Shown here one piece after another: positions 43,172-57,396 of a stretch of 64,000 bases of DNA. A program made the translations under genes and the position numbers. This stretch comes from Lagopus muta. Lineage: Eukaryota > Chordata > Aves > Galliformes > Phasianidae. Below the pieces are notes generated by a model, which was given only the letters and a program-made list of their open reading frames with translations, was not told the DNA's origin and ran no database searches. How positions within the stretch are numbered: position 1 is the first letter of the stretch; every line of letters starts with the position of its first letter. The DNA lies in contig NW_026040168.1 in assembly GCF_023343835.1 (NCBI RefSeq), forward strand, positions 501,696 to 565,695, in the 5' to 3' direction.

Positions 43172-44486
43172 AATCGTGTCGTATTGTGGGAAAGCATCGC
43201 AGATGGAAATCTGCTGTGTGGAGCCCCACACGACAAGTTGCAGAGGCCACCGAAGGGAAAGGAGAATCAAGCCAATTTGCAGAGGTAAAGGCTGTCCAGC
43301 TGGCCTTAGATGTTGCTGAGCGGGAGAGGGGGCCAATGCTCTATCTTTACACTGACTCATGGATGGTGGCAAATGCCTTATGGGGGTGGTTACAGCAGTG
43401 GAAGCAAAATAACTGGCAAAGAAGGGGTAATCCTATTTGGGCTGCTGAACTGAGGAAAGACATTGCTGCCCGAGTAAAGAATATGTTTGTGAAGGTGCGC
43501 CATGTAGATGCTCATTTGCCCAAGATTCGGGCTACTGTAGAACAGGAAAATAACCATCAGGTAGACCGAGCTGCCAAAATTAAGGTGGCTCGAATAGACC
43601 TGGACTGGCAGAACAAGGGTGAATTATTTCTAGCTCGGTGGGCCCATGAGACCTCAGGTCATCAAGGAAGAGATGCAACATACAAATGGGCTAGAGACCG
43701 AGGGGTGGACTGAACTATGGATGCCATTGCACAGGTTATTCATAACGGTGAAACGTGTCATCATCAAACAAGCCAAGAGGATGAAACCTCTCTGGGAGGA
43801 AGGGCGATGGCAAAAGTACAAATATGGGGAGGCATGGCAGGTTGATTATATCACCTTGCCACGATCTCGCAATGCTAAGCGTTATGTGCTCACCATGGTG
43901 GATGCAACAACCGGGTGGCTTGAAACATTTGCAGTACCGCACGCTACCGCCCGAAACACCATATTAGGGCTTGGGGAAACAAGTCCTGTGGCGACATGGC
44001 ACCCCAGAAAGGATTGAGTCAGATAATGGGACTCATTTCAAAAATTCTCTTGTAAATACTTGGGCCAAAGATCATGGCATCGAGTGGATTTATCATATCC
44101 CCTATCATGCACCATCCTCTGGTAAAATTGAACACTACAATGGGTTGCTAAAAACCATGTTGAAAGCAATGGGTGGCGGAACATTTAAGCATTGGGATAA
44201 ACATTTGGCAGAAGCCACCTGGTTAGTCAATAGTAGAGGATCAATCAATCGCGATGGTCCTGCTAGCTCCCTACATACTGTCAAGGGAGATAAGGTTCCT
44301 GTAGTACATGTAAAGAACATGCTGGGAAAAGCGGTTTGGGTCTTTCCAGGTTCTGGGAAGGGCAAAACTCTTCGTGGAACTGTTTTTGCCCAGGGGCCTG
44401 GGTCCACTTGGTGGGTGATGCAGAGAAACGGGGATGTTCAGTGTGAACCACAAGGGAATTTGATGATGGGGGAGTGCAGCCAGTAA
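43172..44486 (+). pseudogene. pol copy A, unit 6
   Basis: Unpatched copy A like units 1 and 2 (NAKRYVLTMVDATTG), open 43186-43713 before the shared TGA. Confidence 0.9.
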
Positions 44487-44593
44487 TTCCATGTAAATAC
44501 ACAGATTTTTGTGTGTGCGTGTGTTTAATGTTTGATAATTACTGTTTGTATATATATTAAGCACGATGTAGTGATGTAGAATAAGGGGTGAAA

Positions 44594-45126
44594 TGTCATG
44601 GTTTTGTGATTTTTGTCTTTCGGTATTCCACATCATAACATCATGAGGGGCAATGGGACTTAAAATGTCAATGCTCAAGTCCAGGGTACCTGCCCTGAAG
44701 AGAAGGAGAACTAAATTCCCCAGTGGACCTTGCCGTCAGGGAGAGGAGGTTTAACTCCTGGCAAGGTCACCTGATTGTTTCTTACTCACCTGCCCTTTGT
44801 CATGGGCGCTGCTCCTGTCTCCCTGCTGCTCAAATGGACTGTGCATCTCACCTCAGCGTTGTGGTGAGGCCTATCCACCTTTCGGACATTCTCTCTCTCA
44901 TTATATTTGATTTATTAGCTTCAATTCTGATTATATTGTATTACAGTGTGTTATCTTGCATTCCGATAATATACTTCGTAAATTAGTTTGTTTCTCCTCA
45001 GATCGGTGCCGCTGTTTTTAATTATTTTGGGGTCCCCTGTTTCCTTTTTCCGGAGGCGCGGATCTGCGGATACCGCCGCCCCGCTCATCACTGAACTGGG
45101 CTGAACCAGCCCGTAAACCGTTGACA
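44594..45126 (+). mobile_element. Type-b LTR, unit 6
   Basis: 533 bp; TACAG follows at 45127. Confidence 0.93.
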
Positions 45127-45362
45127 TACAGGGATATGTACTTTGAATTGGGGCAGTGACACTTTAATGCCCCATACACTACATGAAGTTTTAATGTGGA
45201 ATACTGAAGCCCAAAAACAAAAAAACAAAAAACAAAAACAAAAAACAAAGAACCATGACATTCCACCCCTTATTCTACATCGTTACATCTTGCTTAAAAC
45301 ACATATACATACATACAAACAAACAAAAAAAGATTAAAATGCAAAAGAGAAAAGAGAAAAAA

Positions 45363-47564
45363 GAGCAAATAATCCATATCTTTCTCTGTGCTGCTTTCGC
45401 TATTAAGCGAAGCAAAGTGAAAGGTGAATTTCCTGACCAGGAAATTCATTTCCTAGGTATGAAGTGGCAAGATGGCCGTCGTCATATCCCGACAGATGTG
45501 GTTGACAGAATCACTGCCACGTCTCCGCCCACTAATAAGAAAGAAGCACAATCCTTTCTGGGCATAGTGGGTTTTGGCAGAATGCATGTTCCAAACTACA
45601 GCCTCACTGTAAGCCCACTTTATCAGGTGACACGGAAGAAGAATGATTTTGTGTGGGGTCCTGAGCAGCAGCAGGCTTTTGAGCAGATTAAACAAGAGAT
45701 AGCCCGTGCTGTGGCCCTGGGGCCAGTACGGATAGAACAGGATGTGAAGAACATCCTCTACACTGCTGCTGGAGAGAAAGGCCCCACTTGGAGTTTGTGG
45801 CAAAGAGCCTCAGGAGAGACCCGAGGCCGACCCTTGGGATTCTGGAGTCGAGCCTACAGGGGGTCAGAGGAGGGCTACACTCCAACTGAAAAGGAGATCT
45901 TAGCTGCATATGAGGGGGTTCGGGCTGCTTCCGAAGTGGTCGGTACTGAAACACAGCTCCTTCTGGCACCTTGACTGCCAGTGTTGAACTGGATGTTCAA
46001 GGGAAAGGTTCCTTCCACCCATCATGCTACTGATGCCACTTGGAGTAAGTGGATTGCACTGATTACACAACGAGCACGGATGGGGAACCTCAGCCGTCCA
46101 GGAATCCTAGAAGTCATCATGGACTGGCCTGAAGGTAAAAAGTTTGGAACACCACCAGCAGAAGAAGTATCACGTGCTAAAGAAGCCCCACCATACAATG
46201 AACTACCAGAGGATGAAAAGAAATATGCCCTGTTCACAGATGGATCGTGTCGTATTGTGGGAAAGCATCGCAGATGGAAATCTGCTGTGTGGAGCCCCAC
46301 ACGACAAGTTGCTGAGGCCACCGAAGGGAAAGGAGAATCGAGCCAATTTGCAGAGGTAAAGGCTGTCCAACTGGCCTTAGATGTCGCTGAACGGGAGAGG
46401 TGGCCAATGCTCTATCTTTACACTGACTCATGGATGGTAGCAAATGCCTTATGGGGGTGGCTACAGCAGTGGGAGCAAAATAATTGGCAAAGAAAGGGCA
46501 AGCCTATTTGGGCTGCTGACCTATGGAAAGATATTGCTACCCGAACAAAAAATATGGTTATAAAGGTGCGTCATGTAGATGCTCATGTGCCCAAGAGTAG
46601 AGCTACAGAAGATCAGCGAAATAACCATCAGGTAGACCGAGCTGCCAGAATTGAGGTGGCTCAAATAGACCTGGACTGGCAGAACAAGGGTGAGTTATTT
46701 TTAGCTCGGTGGGCCCATGAGACCTCAGGTCATCAAGGGAGAGACGCAACATACAAATGGGCCAGAGACCGAGGGGTGGACTTAGCTATGGATGCCATTG
46801 TACAAATCATTCATGACTGTGATACATGCGCCACAATTAAACAAGCTAAGAGGATGAAACCTCTCTGGGAGGAAGGGCGATGGCAAAAGTACAAATATGG
46901 GGAGGCATGGCAGGTTGATTATATCACCTTGCCACGATCTCGCAATGGTAAGCATTATGTGCTCACCATGGTGGAGGCAACAACCGGGTGGCTTGAAACA
47001 TATGCAGTACCCCATGCTACTGCCCGAAACACCATATTAGGTCTGGAGAGGCAAATCCTGTGGCGACATGGCACCCCAGAAAGGATTGAGTCAGATAATG
47101 GGACTCATTTTAAAAATTCACTTGTGGATACTTGGGCCAGAGAACATGGCATCGAGTGGATTTATCATATCCCCTATCATGCACCAGCCTCTGGTAAGAT
47201 CGAACGCTACAACGGGTTGTTAAAAACGATGTTGAAAGCAATGGGTGGCGGAACATTTAAACACTGGGAGAAGCATTTGGCAGAAGCCACCTGGCTGGTT
47301 AACACCAGAGGATCAATCAGTCGAGATGGTCCTACCCAATCCAGCTCCCTACATATTGTAGAGGGAGATAAGGTCCCTGTAGTACATGTAAAGAACATGT
47401 TAGGAAAAGCAGTTTGGGTTTTTCCTGCTTCTGGGAAGGGCAAACCTATTCGCGGAACTGTCTTTGCCCAGGGACCTGGGTCCACCTGGTGGGTGATGCA
47501 GAAAAACGGGGATGTTCAGTGTGTACCACAAGGGAATTTGATGTTGGGGGAGTGCAGTCTGTAA
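45363..47564 (+). pseudogene. pol copy B, unit 6
   Basis: Consensus copy B with the shared TGA (45972-45974) and 527 open codons. Confidence 0.93.
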
Positions 47565-47610
47565 TCCCATGTGTTAAGCATGATGTAGTGATGTAGAATA
47601 AGGGGTGGAA

Positions 47611-48094
47611 TGTCATGGTTTTATGATTTTTGGTCATCAGTATTCCACACCATAACATCATGTAATGCACTGGGGGTGGGGTTTGATATCTGCCGAATGT
47701 TCGTCCGTCGGAGAAGAACTACTTTTCCCCAGGAGACTTTGCGGTCAGCAAGGGGATATAACTCCAAGCAAGGTCACCTGATCCTGCTTCTTCGCCTGCT
47801 CTTCGCTGTCTGCGCTTCGCCGTCTGTACTTCAGTCACTCAACTGGACTGCACTTCTCACCCCAGCATTGTGGTGAGGTCTATACAATTCAAACAGACTC
47901 TCTCTCTCTCTCTCTCTCATTGTATTTTACTAATACTATATTTAGTAAAATCATTTGTTCCACCTCAGATCAGTGCTGTTGTTTTCAAGTATTTTGGGGT
48001 CCCCTGCTTCCCCTTTCCCAGAGGCGCGGATCCGCAGATCCCTCCGCCCTGCTGGTCACGGAACTGGGCCGGACCAGCCCATAAACCGTTGACA
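47611..48094 (+). mobile_element. Type-c LTR, unit 6/7 boundary
   Basis: 484 bp, full form with the GAGGCGCGG variant of the right-hand units. Confidence 0.93.
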
Positions 48095-48520
48095 ATTTAT
48101 TAGCTTCAATTCTGATTATATCGTATTATAGTGTGTTATCTTGCATTCTGATAATATACTTCGTAAATTAGTTTGTTTCTCCTCAGATCGGTGCCGCTGT
48201 TTTTAATTATTTTGGGGTCCCCTGTTTCCTTTTACCGGAGGCGCGGATCTGCGGATCCCTGCGCCCCGCTCGTCACGGAACTGGGCCGAACCAGCCCGTA
48301 AACCGTTGACATTCTTGGTGGAGAATGCGGGCACAGGCTGTTTTTTAGCTTTTTAGAATGAATCTCTCTCTGCTCTCGGAGAGCTTCGTTGGGAAAGTTT
48401 ATCTTGTTCACCGGTGCTCACTGAAAACTTGACCTTGAAAGTCTAGGCGGACTGCCAGTGTTCGGGGATATTTGTAAACTTTGAGCACTGCTATCTTGCT
48501 CCCGTAAAGAGAGAAAAAAA

Positions 48521-48991
48521 ATGATTTCACTTTCTCTTTTAAACCTGTTTGCAGAGGGAGCTGCTAATTTCACAGAACTTGGGATTTTTAAACAGGCTCC
48601 CAGTCTCTCCTTTGAATCCTTTATGAGGTTTTTGAATGCTCACCTGATGGCTTTGTTAATCTCCCTGAATTTACTGTTCATTATTTCAGTCAGTTTTTGA
48701 ATTTATTGTATTTTGAGGAAGCCTTCCCCAAAACCAGAGAATATTGAATGGCAGGGAGTGTGGAGAGGCTTGGGAGAGATTTTAGAGAGATGGACATCTT
48801 CGGTGTCATGCAACTTTACTCCTGAACACCTGAAAGACCCTGAAAGCTTAAGCATTTATTTGAGACAGGAATGTTGCGGCTCAGGCAGATCTGAGGAGGC
48901 ACAAATGATTTGGGGCCTGGCTAATGCTTATCGGGCCTTATTCAATAGCATCCCAAAAAGGGACAGAGTTTGTGAAATTGAGAGTGTCTGA
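48521..48991 (+). pseudogene. gag 5' fragment, unit 7
   Basis: Same structure and internal TGA as in unit 1. Confidence 0.78.
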
Positions 48992-49188
48992 GAGCTGAGA
49001 GGGAGAATCTCAGGGCTGAGAAGGAGAGTTTCCAGGAGAGACTCCGAGCCGAGAGGGAGAATCTCCAGGTCCAGAGAGTCTCCTAGTTGAGAAACAGAGT
49101 CTCCAAACGCAAAGAGAAAGTCTCCAAGCTGAAGTCGAGAATCTCTGAGCTGATAGAAGGAATCTCCAATCTCAACGAGATGCCTTCG

Positions 49189-50503
49189 AATCGTGTCGTA
49201 TTGTGGGAAAGCATCGCAGATGGAAATCTGCTGTGTGGAGCCCCACACGACAAGTTGCAGAGGCCACCGAAGGGAAAGGAGAATCAAGCCAATTTGCAGA
49301 GGTAAAGGCTGTCCAGCTGGCCTTAGATGTTGCTGAGCGGGAGAGGAGGCCAATGCTCTATCTTTACACTGACTCATGGATGGTGGCAAATGCCTTATGG
49401 GGGTGGTTACAGCAGTGGAAGCAAAATAACTGGCAAAGAAGGGGTAATCCTATTTGGGCTGCTGAACTGAGGAAAGACATTGCTGCCCGAGTAAAGAATA
49501 TGTTTGTGAAGGTGCGCCATGTAGATGCTCATTTGCCCAAGATTCGGGCTACTGTAGAACAGGAAAATAACCATCAGGTAGACCGAGCTGCCAAAATTAA
49601 GGTGGCTCGAATAGACCTGGACTGGCAGAACAAGGGTGAATTATTTCTAGCTCGGTGGGCCCATGAGACCTCAGGTCATCAAGGAAGAGATGCAACATAC
49701 AAATGGGCTAGAGACCGAGGGGTGGACTGAACTATGGATGCCATTGCACAGGCTATTCATAACGGTGAAACGTGTCATCATCAAACAAGCCAAGAGGATG
49801 AAACCTCTCTGGGAGGAAGGGCGATGGCAAAAGTACAAATATGGGGAGGCATGGCAGGTTGATTATATCACCTTGCCACGATCTCGCAATGCTAAGCGTT
49901 ATGTGCTCACCATGGTGGAGGCAACAACCGGGTGGCTTGAAACATTTGCAGTACCGCACGCTACCGCCCGAAACACCATATTAGGGCTTGGGGAAACAAG
50001 TCCTGTGGCGACATGGCACCCCAGAAAGGATTGAGTCAGATAATGGGACTCATTTCAAAAATTCTCTTGTAAATACTTGGGCCAAAGATCATGGCATCGA
50101 GTGGATTTATCATATCCCCTATCATGCACCATCCTCTGGTAAAATTGAACACTACAATGGGTTGCTAAAAACCATGTTGAAAGCAATGGGTGGCGGAACA
50201 TTTAAGCATTGGGATAAACATTTGGCAGAAGCCACCTGGTTAGTCAATAGTAGAGGATCAATCAATCGCGATGGTCCTGCTAGCTCCCTACATACTGTCA
50301 AGGGAGATAAGGTTCCTGTAGTACATGTAAAGAACATGCTGGGAAAAGCGGTTTGGGTCTTTCCAGGTTCTGGGAAGGGCAAAACTCTTCGTGGAACTGT
50401 TTTTGCCCAGGGGCCTGGGTCCACTTGGTGGGTGATGCAGAGAAACGGGGATGTTCAGTGTGAACCACAAGGGAATTTGATGATGGGGGAGTGCAGCCAG
50501 TAA
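49189..50503 (+). pseudogene. pol copy A, unit 7
   Basis: Carries VEATTG (B-like) but NAKRY (A-like). A private Gly-to-Arg change lies near 49348. The shared breaks are present. Confidence 0.9.
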
Positions 50504-50610
50504 TTCCATGTAAATACACAGATTTTTGTGTGTGCGTGTGTTTAATGTTTGATAATTACTGTTTGTATATATATTAAGCACGATGTAGTGATGTAGAATA
50601 AGGGGTGAAA

Positions 50611-51143
50611 TGTCATGGTTTTGTGATTTTTGTCTTTCGGTATTCCACATCATAACATCATGAGGGGCAATGGGACTTAAAATGTCAATGCTCAAGTCCA
50701 GGGTACCTGCCCTGAAGAGAAGGAGAACTAAATTCCCCAGTGGACCTTGCCGTCAGGGAGAGGAGGTTTAACTCCTGGCAAGGTCACCTGATTGTTTCTT
50801 ACTCACCTGCCCTTTGTCATGGGCGCTGCTCCTGTCTCCCTGCTGCTCAAATGGACTGTGCATCTCACCTCAGCGTTGTGGTGAGGCCTATCCACCTTTC
50901 GGACATTCTCTCTCTCATTATATTTGATTTATTAGCTTCAATTCTGATTATATTGTATTACAGTGTGTTATCTTGCATTCCGATAATATACTTCGTAAAT
51001 TAGTTTGTTTCTCCTCAGATCGGTGCCGCTGTTTTTAATTATTTTGGGGTCCCCTGTTTCCTTTTTCCGGAGGCGCGGATCTGCGGATACCGCCGCCCCG
51101 CTCATCACTGAACTGGGCTGAACCAGCCCGTAAACCGTTGACA
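50611..51143 (+). mobile_element. Type-b LTR, unit 7
   Basis: 533 bp; TACAG follows at 51144. Confidence 0.93.
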
Positions 51144-51379
51144 TACAGGGATATGTACTTTGAATTGGGGCAGTGACACTTTAATGCCCCATACACTACA
51201 TGAAGTTTTAATGTGGAATACTGAAGCCCAAAAACAAAAAAACAAAAAACAAAAACAAAAAACAAAGAACCATGACATTCCACCCCTTATTCTACATCGT
51301 TACATCTTGCTTAAAACACATATACATACATACAAACAAACAAAAAAAGATTAAAATGCAAAAGAGAAAAGAGAAAAAA

Positions 51380-53581
51380 GAGCAAATAATCCATATCTTT
51401 CTCTGTGCTGCTTTCGCTATTAAGCGAAGCAAAGTGAAAGGTGAATTTCCTGACCAGGAAATTCATTTCCTAGGTATGAAGTGGCAAGATGGCCGTCGTC
51501 ATATCCCGACAGATGTGGTTGACAGAATCACTGCCACGTCTCCGCCCACTAATAAGAAAGAAGCACAATCCTTTCTGGGCATAGTGGGTTTTGGCAGAAT
51601 GCATGTTCCAAACTACAGCCTCACTGTAAGCCCACTTTATCAGGTGACACGGAAGAAGAATGATTTTGTGTGGGGTCCTGAGCAGCAGCAGGCTTTTGAG
51701 CAGATTAAACAAGAGATAGCCCGTGCTGTGGCCCTGGGGCCAGTACGGATAGAACAGGATGTGAAGAACATCCTCTACACTGCTGCTGGAGAGAAAGGCC
51801 CCACTTGGAGTTTGTGGCAAAGAGCCTCAGGAGAGACCCGAGGCCGACCCTTGGGATTCTGGAGTCGAGCCTACAGGGGGTCAGAGGAGGGCTACACTCC
51901 AACTGAAAAGGAGATCTTAGCTGCATATGAGGGGGTTCGGGCTGCTTCCGAAGTGGTCGGTACTGAAACACAGCTCCTTCTGGCACCTTGACTGCCAGTG
52001 TTGAACTGGATGTTCAAGGGAAAGGTTCCTTCCACCCATCATGCTACTGATGCCACTTGGAGTAAGTGGATTGCACTGATTACACAACGAGCACGGATGG
52101 GGAACCTCAGCCGTCCAGGAATCCTAGAAGTCATCATGGACTGGCCTGAAGGTAAAAAGTTTGGAACACCACCAGCAGAAGAAGTATCACGTGCTAAAGA
52201 AGCCCCACCATACAATGAACTACCAGAGGATGAAAAGAAATATGCCCTGTTCACAGATGGATCGTGTCGTATTGTGGGAAAGCATCGCAGATGGAAATCT
52301 GCTGTGTGGAGCCCCACACGACAAGTTGCTGAGGCCACTGAAGGGAAAGGAGAATCGAGCCAATTTGCAGAGGTAAAGGCTGTCCAACTGGCCTTAGATG
52401 TCGCTGAACGGGAGAGGTGGCCAATGCTCTATCTTTACACTGACTCATGGATGGTAGCAAATGCCTTATGGGGGTGGCTACAGCAGTGGGAGCAAAATAA
52501 TTGGCAAAGAAAGGGCAAGCCTATTTGGGCTGCTGACCTATGGAAAGATATTGCTACCCGAACAAAAAATATGGTTATAAAGGTGCGTCATGTAGATGCT
52601 CATGTGCCCAAGAGTAGAGCTACAGAAGATCAGCGAAATAACCATCAGGTAGACCGAGCTGCCAGAATTGAGGTGGCTCAAATAGACCTGGACTGGCAGA
52701 ACAAGGGTGAGTTATTTTTAGCTCGGTGGGCCCATGAGACCTCAGGTCATCAAGGGAGAGACGCAACATACAAATGGGCCAGAGACCGAGGGGTGGACTT
52801 AGCTATGGATGCCATTGTACAAATCATTCATGACTGTGATACATGCGCCACAATTAAACAAGCTAAGAGGATGAAACCTCTCTGGGAGGAAGGGCGATGG
52901 CAAAAGTACAAATATGGGGAGGCATGGCAGGTTGATTATATCACCTTGCCACGATCTCGCAATGGTAAGCATTATGTGCTCACCATGGTGGAGGCAACAA
53001 CCGGGTGGCTTGAAACATATGCAGTACCCCATGCTACTGCCCGAAACACCATATTAGGTCTGGAGAGGCAAATCCTGTGGCGACATGGCACCCCAGAAAG
53101 GATTGAGTCAGATAATGGGACTCATTTTAAAAATTCACTTGTGGATACTTGGGCCAGAGAACATGGCATCGAGTGGATTTATCATATCCCCTATCATGCA
53201 CCAGCCTCTGGTAAGATCGAACGCTACAACGGGTTGTTAAAAACGATGTTGAAAGCAATGGGTGGCGGAACATTTAAACACTGGGAGAAGCATTTGGCAG
53301 AAGCCACCTGGCTGGTTAACACCAGAGGATCAATCAGTCGAGATGGTCCTACCCAATCCAGCTCCCTACATATTGTAGAGGGAGATAAGGTCCCTGTAGT
53401 ACATGTAAAGAACATGTTAGGAAAAGCAGTTTGGGTTTTTCCTGCTTCTGGGAAGGGCAAACCTATTCGCGGAACTGTCTTTGCCCAGGGACCTGGGTCC
53501 ACCTGGTGGGTGATGCAGAAAAACGGGGATGTTCAGTGTGTACCACAAGGGAATTTGATGTTGGGGGAGTGCAGTCTGTAA
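51380..53581 (+). pseudogene. pol copy B, unit 7
   Basis: Shared TGA and 527 open codons. There is one silent private change near 52339. Confidence 0.93.
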
Positions 53582-53627
53582 TCCCATGTGTTAAGCATGA
53601 TGTAGTGATGTAGAATAAGGGGTGGAA

Positions 53628-54111
53628 TGTCATGGTTTTATGATTTTTGGTCATCAGTATTCCACACCATAACATCATGTAATGCACTGGGGGTGGGGTT
53701 TGATATCTGCCGAATGTTCGTCCGTCGGAGAAGAACTACTTTTCCCCAGGAGACTTTGCGGTCAGCAAGGGGATATAACTCCAAGCAAGGTCACCTGATC
53801 CTGCTTCTTCGCCTGCTCTTCGCTGTCTGCGCTTCGCCGTCTGTACTTCAGTCACTCAACTGGACTGCACTTCTCACCCCAGCATTGTGGTGAGGTCTAT
53901 ACAATTCAAACAGACTCTCTCTCTCTCTCTCTCTCATTGTATTTTACTAATACTATATTTAGTAAAATCATTTGTTCCACCTCAGATCAGTGCTGTTGTT
54001 TTCAAGTATTTTGGGGTCCCCTGCTTCCCCTTTCCCAGAGGCGCGGATCCGCAGATCCCTCCGCCCTGCTGGTCACGGAACTGGGCCGGACCAGCCCATA
54101 AACCGTTGACA
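53628..54111 (+). mobile_element. Type-c LTR, unit 7/8 boundary
   Basis: 484 bp, full form. Confidence 0.93.
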
Positions 54112-54537
54112 ATTTATTAGCTTCAATTCTGATTATATCGTATTATAGTGTGTTATCTTGCATTCTGATAATATACTTCGTAAATTAGTTTGTTTCTCCT
54201 CAGATCGGTGCCGCTGTTTTTAATTATTTTGGGGTCCCCTGTTTCCTTTTACCGGAGGCGCGGATCTGCGGATCCCTGCGCCCCGCTCGTCACGGAACTG
54301 GGCCGAACCAGCCCGTAAACCGTTGACATTCTTGGTGGAGAATGCGGGCACAGGCTGTTTTTTAGCTTTTTAGAATGAATCTCTCTCTGCTCTCGGAGAG
54401 CTTCGTTGGGAAAGTTTATCTTGTTCACCGGTGCTCACTGAAAACTTGACCTTGAAAGTCTAGGCGGACTGCCAGTGTTCGGGGATATTTGTAAACTTTG
54501 AGCACTGCTATCTTGCTCCCGTAAAGAGAGAAAAAAA

Positions 54538-55008
54538 ATGATTTCACTTTCTCTTTTAAACCTGTTTGCAGAGGGAGCTGCTAATTTCACAGAACTTGGG
54601 ATTTTTAAACAGGCTCCCAGTCTCTCCTTTGAATCCTTTATGAGGTTTTTGAATGCTCACCTGATGGCTTTGTTAATCTCCCTGAATTTACTGTTCATTA
54701 TTTCAGTCAGTTTTTGAATTTATTGTATTTTGAGGAAGCCTTCCCCAAAACCAGAGAATATTGAATGGCAGGGAGTGTGGAGAGGCTTGGGAGAGATTTT
54801 AGAGAGATGGACATCTTCGGTGTCATGCAACTTTACTCCTGAACACCTGAAAGACCCTGAAAGCTTAAGCATTTATTTGAGACAGGAATGTTGCGGCTCA
54901 GGCAGATCTGAGGAGGCACAAATGATTTGGGGCCTGGCTAATGCTTATCGGGCCTTATTCAATAGCATCCCAAAAAGGGACAGAGTTTGTGAAATTGAGA
55001 GTGTCTGA
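54538..55008 (+). pseudogene. gag 5' fragment, unit 8
   Basis: Same structure and internal TGA as in unit 1. Confidence 0.78.
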
Positions 55009-55205
55009 GAGCTGAGAGGGAGAATCTCAGGGCTGAGAAGGAGAGTTTCCAGGAGAGACTCCGAGCCGAGAGGGAGAATCTCCAGGTCCAGAGAGTCTCC
55101 TAGTTGAGAAACAGAGTCTCCAAACGCAAAGAGAAAGTCTCCAAGCTGAAGTCGAGAATCTCTGAGCTGATAGAAGGAATCTCCAATCTCAACGAGATGC
55201 CTTCG

Positions 55206-56520
55206 AATCGTGTCGTATTGTGGGAAAGCATCGCAGATGGAAATCTGCTGTGTGGAGCCCCACACGACAAGTTGCAGAGGCCACCGAAGGGAAAGGAGAA
55301 TCAAGCCAATTTGCAGAGGTAAAGGCTGTCCAGCTGGCCTTAGATGTTGCTGAGCGGGAGAGGGGGCCAATGCTCTATCTTTACACTGACTCATGGATGG
55401 TGGCAAATGCCTTATGGGGGTGGTTACAGCAGTGGAAGCAAAATAACTGGCAAAGAAGGGGTAATCCTATTTGGGCTGCTGAACTGAGGAAAGACATTGC
55501 TGCCCGAGTAAAGAATATGTTTGTGAAGGTGCGCCATGTAGATGCTCATTTGCCCAAGATTCGGGCTACTGTAGAACAGGAAAATAACCATCAGGTAGAC
55601 CGAGCTGCCAAAATTAAGGTGGCTCGAATAGACCTGGACTGGCAGAACAAGGGTGAATTATTTCTAGCTCGGTGGGCCCATGAGACCTCAGGTCATCAAG
55701 GAAGAGATGCAACATACAAATGGGCTAGAGACCGAGGGGTGGACTGAACTATGGATGCCATTGCACAGGCTATTCATAACGGTGAAACGTGTCATCATCA
55801 AACAAGCCAAGAGGATGAAACCTCTCTGGGAGGAAGGGCGATGGCAAAAGTACAAATATGGGGAGGCATGGCAGGTTGATTATATCACCTTGCCACGATC
55901 TCGCAATGCTAAGCGTTATGTGCTCACCATGGTGGAGGCAACAACCGGGTGGCTTGAAACATTTGCAGTACCGCACGCTACCGCCCGAAACACCATATTA
56001 GGGCTTGGGGAAACAAGTCCTGTGGCGACATGGCACCCCAGAAAGGATTGAGTCAGATAATGGGACTCATTTCAAAAATTCTCTTGTAAATACTTGGGCC
56101 AAAGATCATGGCATCGAGTGGATTTATCATATCCCCTATCATGCACCATCCTCTGGTAAAATTGAACACTACAATGGGTTGCTAAAAACCATGTTGAAAG
56201 CAATGGGTGGCGGAACATTTAAGCATTGGGATAAACATTTGGCAGAAGCCACCTGGTTAGTCAATAGTAGAGGATCAATCAATCGCGATGGTCCTGCTAG
56301 CTCCCTACATACTGTCAAGGGAGATAAGGTTCCTGTAGTACATGTAAAGAACATGCTGGGAAAAGCGGTTTGGGTCTTTCCAGGTTCTGGGAAGGGCAAA
56401 ACTCTTCGTGGAACTGTTTTTGCCCAGGGGCCTGGGTCCACTTGGTGGGTGATGCAGAGAAACGGGGATGTTCAGTGTGAACCACAAGGGAATTTGATGA
56501 TGGGGGAGTGCAGCCAGTAA
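55206..56520 (+). pseudogene. pol copy A, unit 8
   Basis: VEATTG form like units 7 and 9, with the shared breaks. Confidence 0.9.
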
Positions 56521-56627
56521 TTCCATGTAAATACACAGATTTTTGTGTGTGCGTGTGTTTAATGTTTGATAATTACTGTTTGTATATATATTAAGCACGA
56601 TGTAGTGATGTAGAATAAGGGGTGAAA

Positions 56628-57160
56628 TGTCATGGTTTTGTGATTTTTGTCTTTCGGTATTCCACATCATAACATCATGAGGGGCAATGGGACTTAAAAT
56701 GTCAATGCTCAAGTCCAGGGTACCTGCCCTGAAGAGAAGGAGAACTAAATTCCCCAGTGGACCTTGCCGTCAGGGAGAGGAGGTTTAACTCCTGGCAAGG
56801 TCACCTGATTGTTTCTTACTCACCTGCCCTTTGTCATGGGCGCTGCTCCTGTCTCCCTGCTGCTCAAATGGACTGTGCATCTCACCTCAGCGTTGTGGTG
56901 AGGCCTATCCACCTTTCGGACATTCTCTCTCTCATTATATTTGATTTATTAGCTTCAATTCTGATTATATTGTATTACAGTGTGTTATCTTGCATTCCGA
57001 TAATATACTTCGTAAATTAGTTTGTTTCTCCTCAGATCGGTGCCGCTGTTTTTAATTATTTTGGGGTCCCCTGTTTCCTTTTTCCGGAGGCGCGGATCTG
57101 CGGATACCGCCGCCCCGCTCATCACTGAACTGGGCTGAACCAGCCCGTAAACCGTTGACA
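56628..57160 (+). mobile_element. Type-b LTR, unit 8
   Basis: 533 bp; TACAG follows at 57161. Confidence 0.93.
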
Positions 57161-57396
57161 TACAGGGATATGTACTTTGAATTGGGGCAGTGACACTTTA
57201 ATGCCCCATACACTGCATGAAGTTTTAATGTGGAATACTGAAGCCCAAAAACAAAAAAACAAAAAACAAAAACAAAAAACAAAGAACCATGACATTCCAC
57301 CCCTTATTCTACATCGTTACATCTTGCTTAAAACACATATACATACATACAAACAAACAAAAAAAGATTAAAATGCAAAAGAGAAAAGAGAAAAAA

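Larger units (their letters stand above)
41597..47610 (+). repeat. Array unit 6 (6014 bp)
   Basis: R-U5 42078-42294, primer site 42299-42316, inverted type-a piece 45127-45260. The 3 bp missing are in its LTR. Confidence 0.95.
47611..53627 (+). repeat. Array unit 7 (6017 bp)
   Basis: R-U5 48095-48311, primer site 48316-48333, inverted type-a piece 51144-51277. Confidence 0.95.
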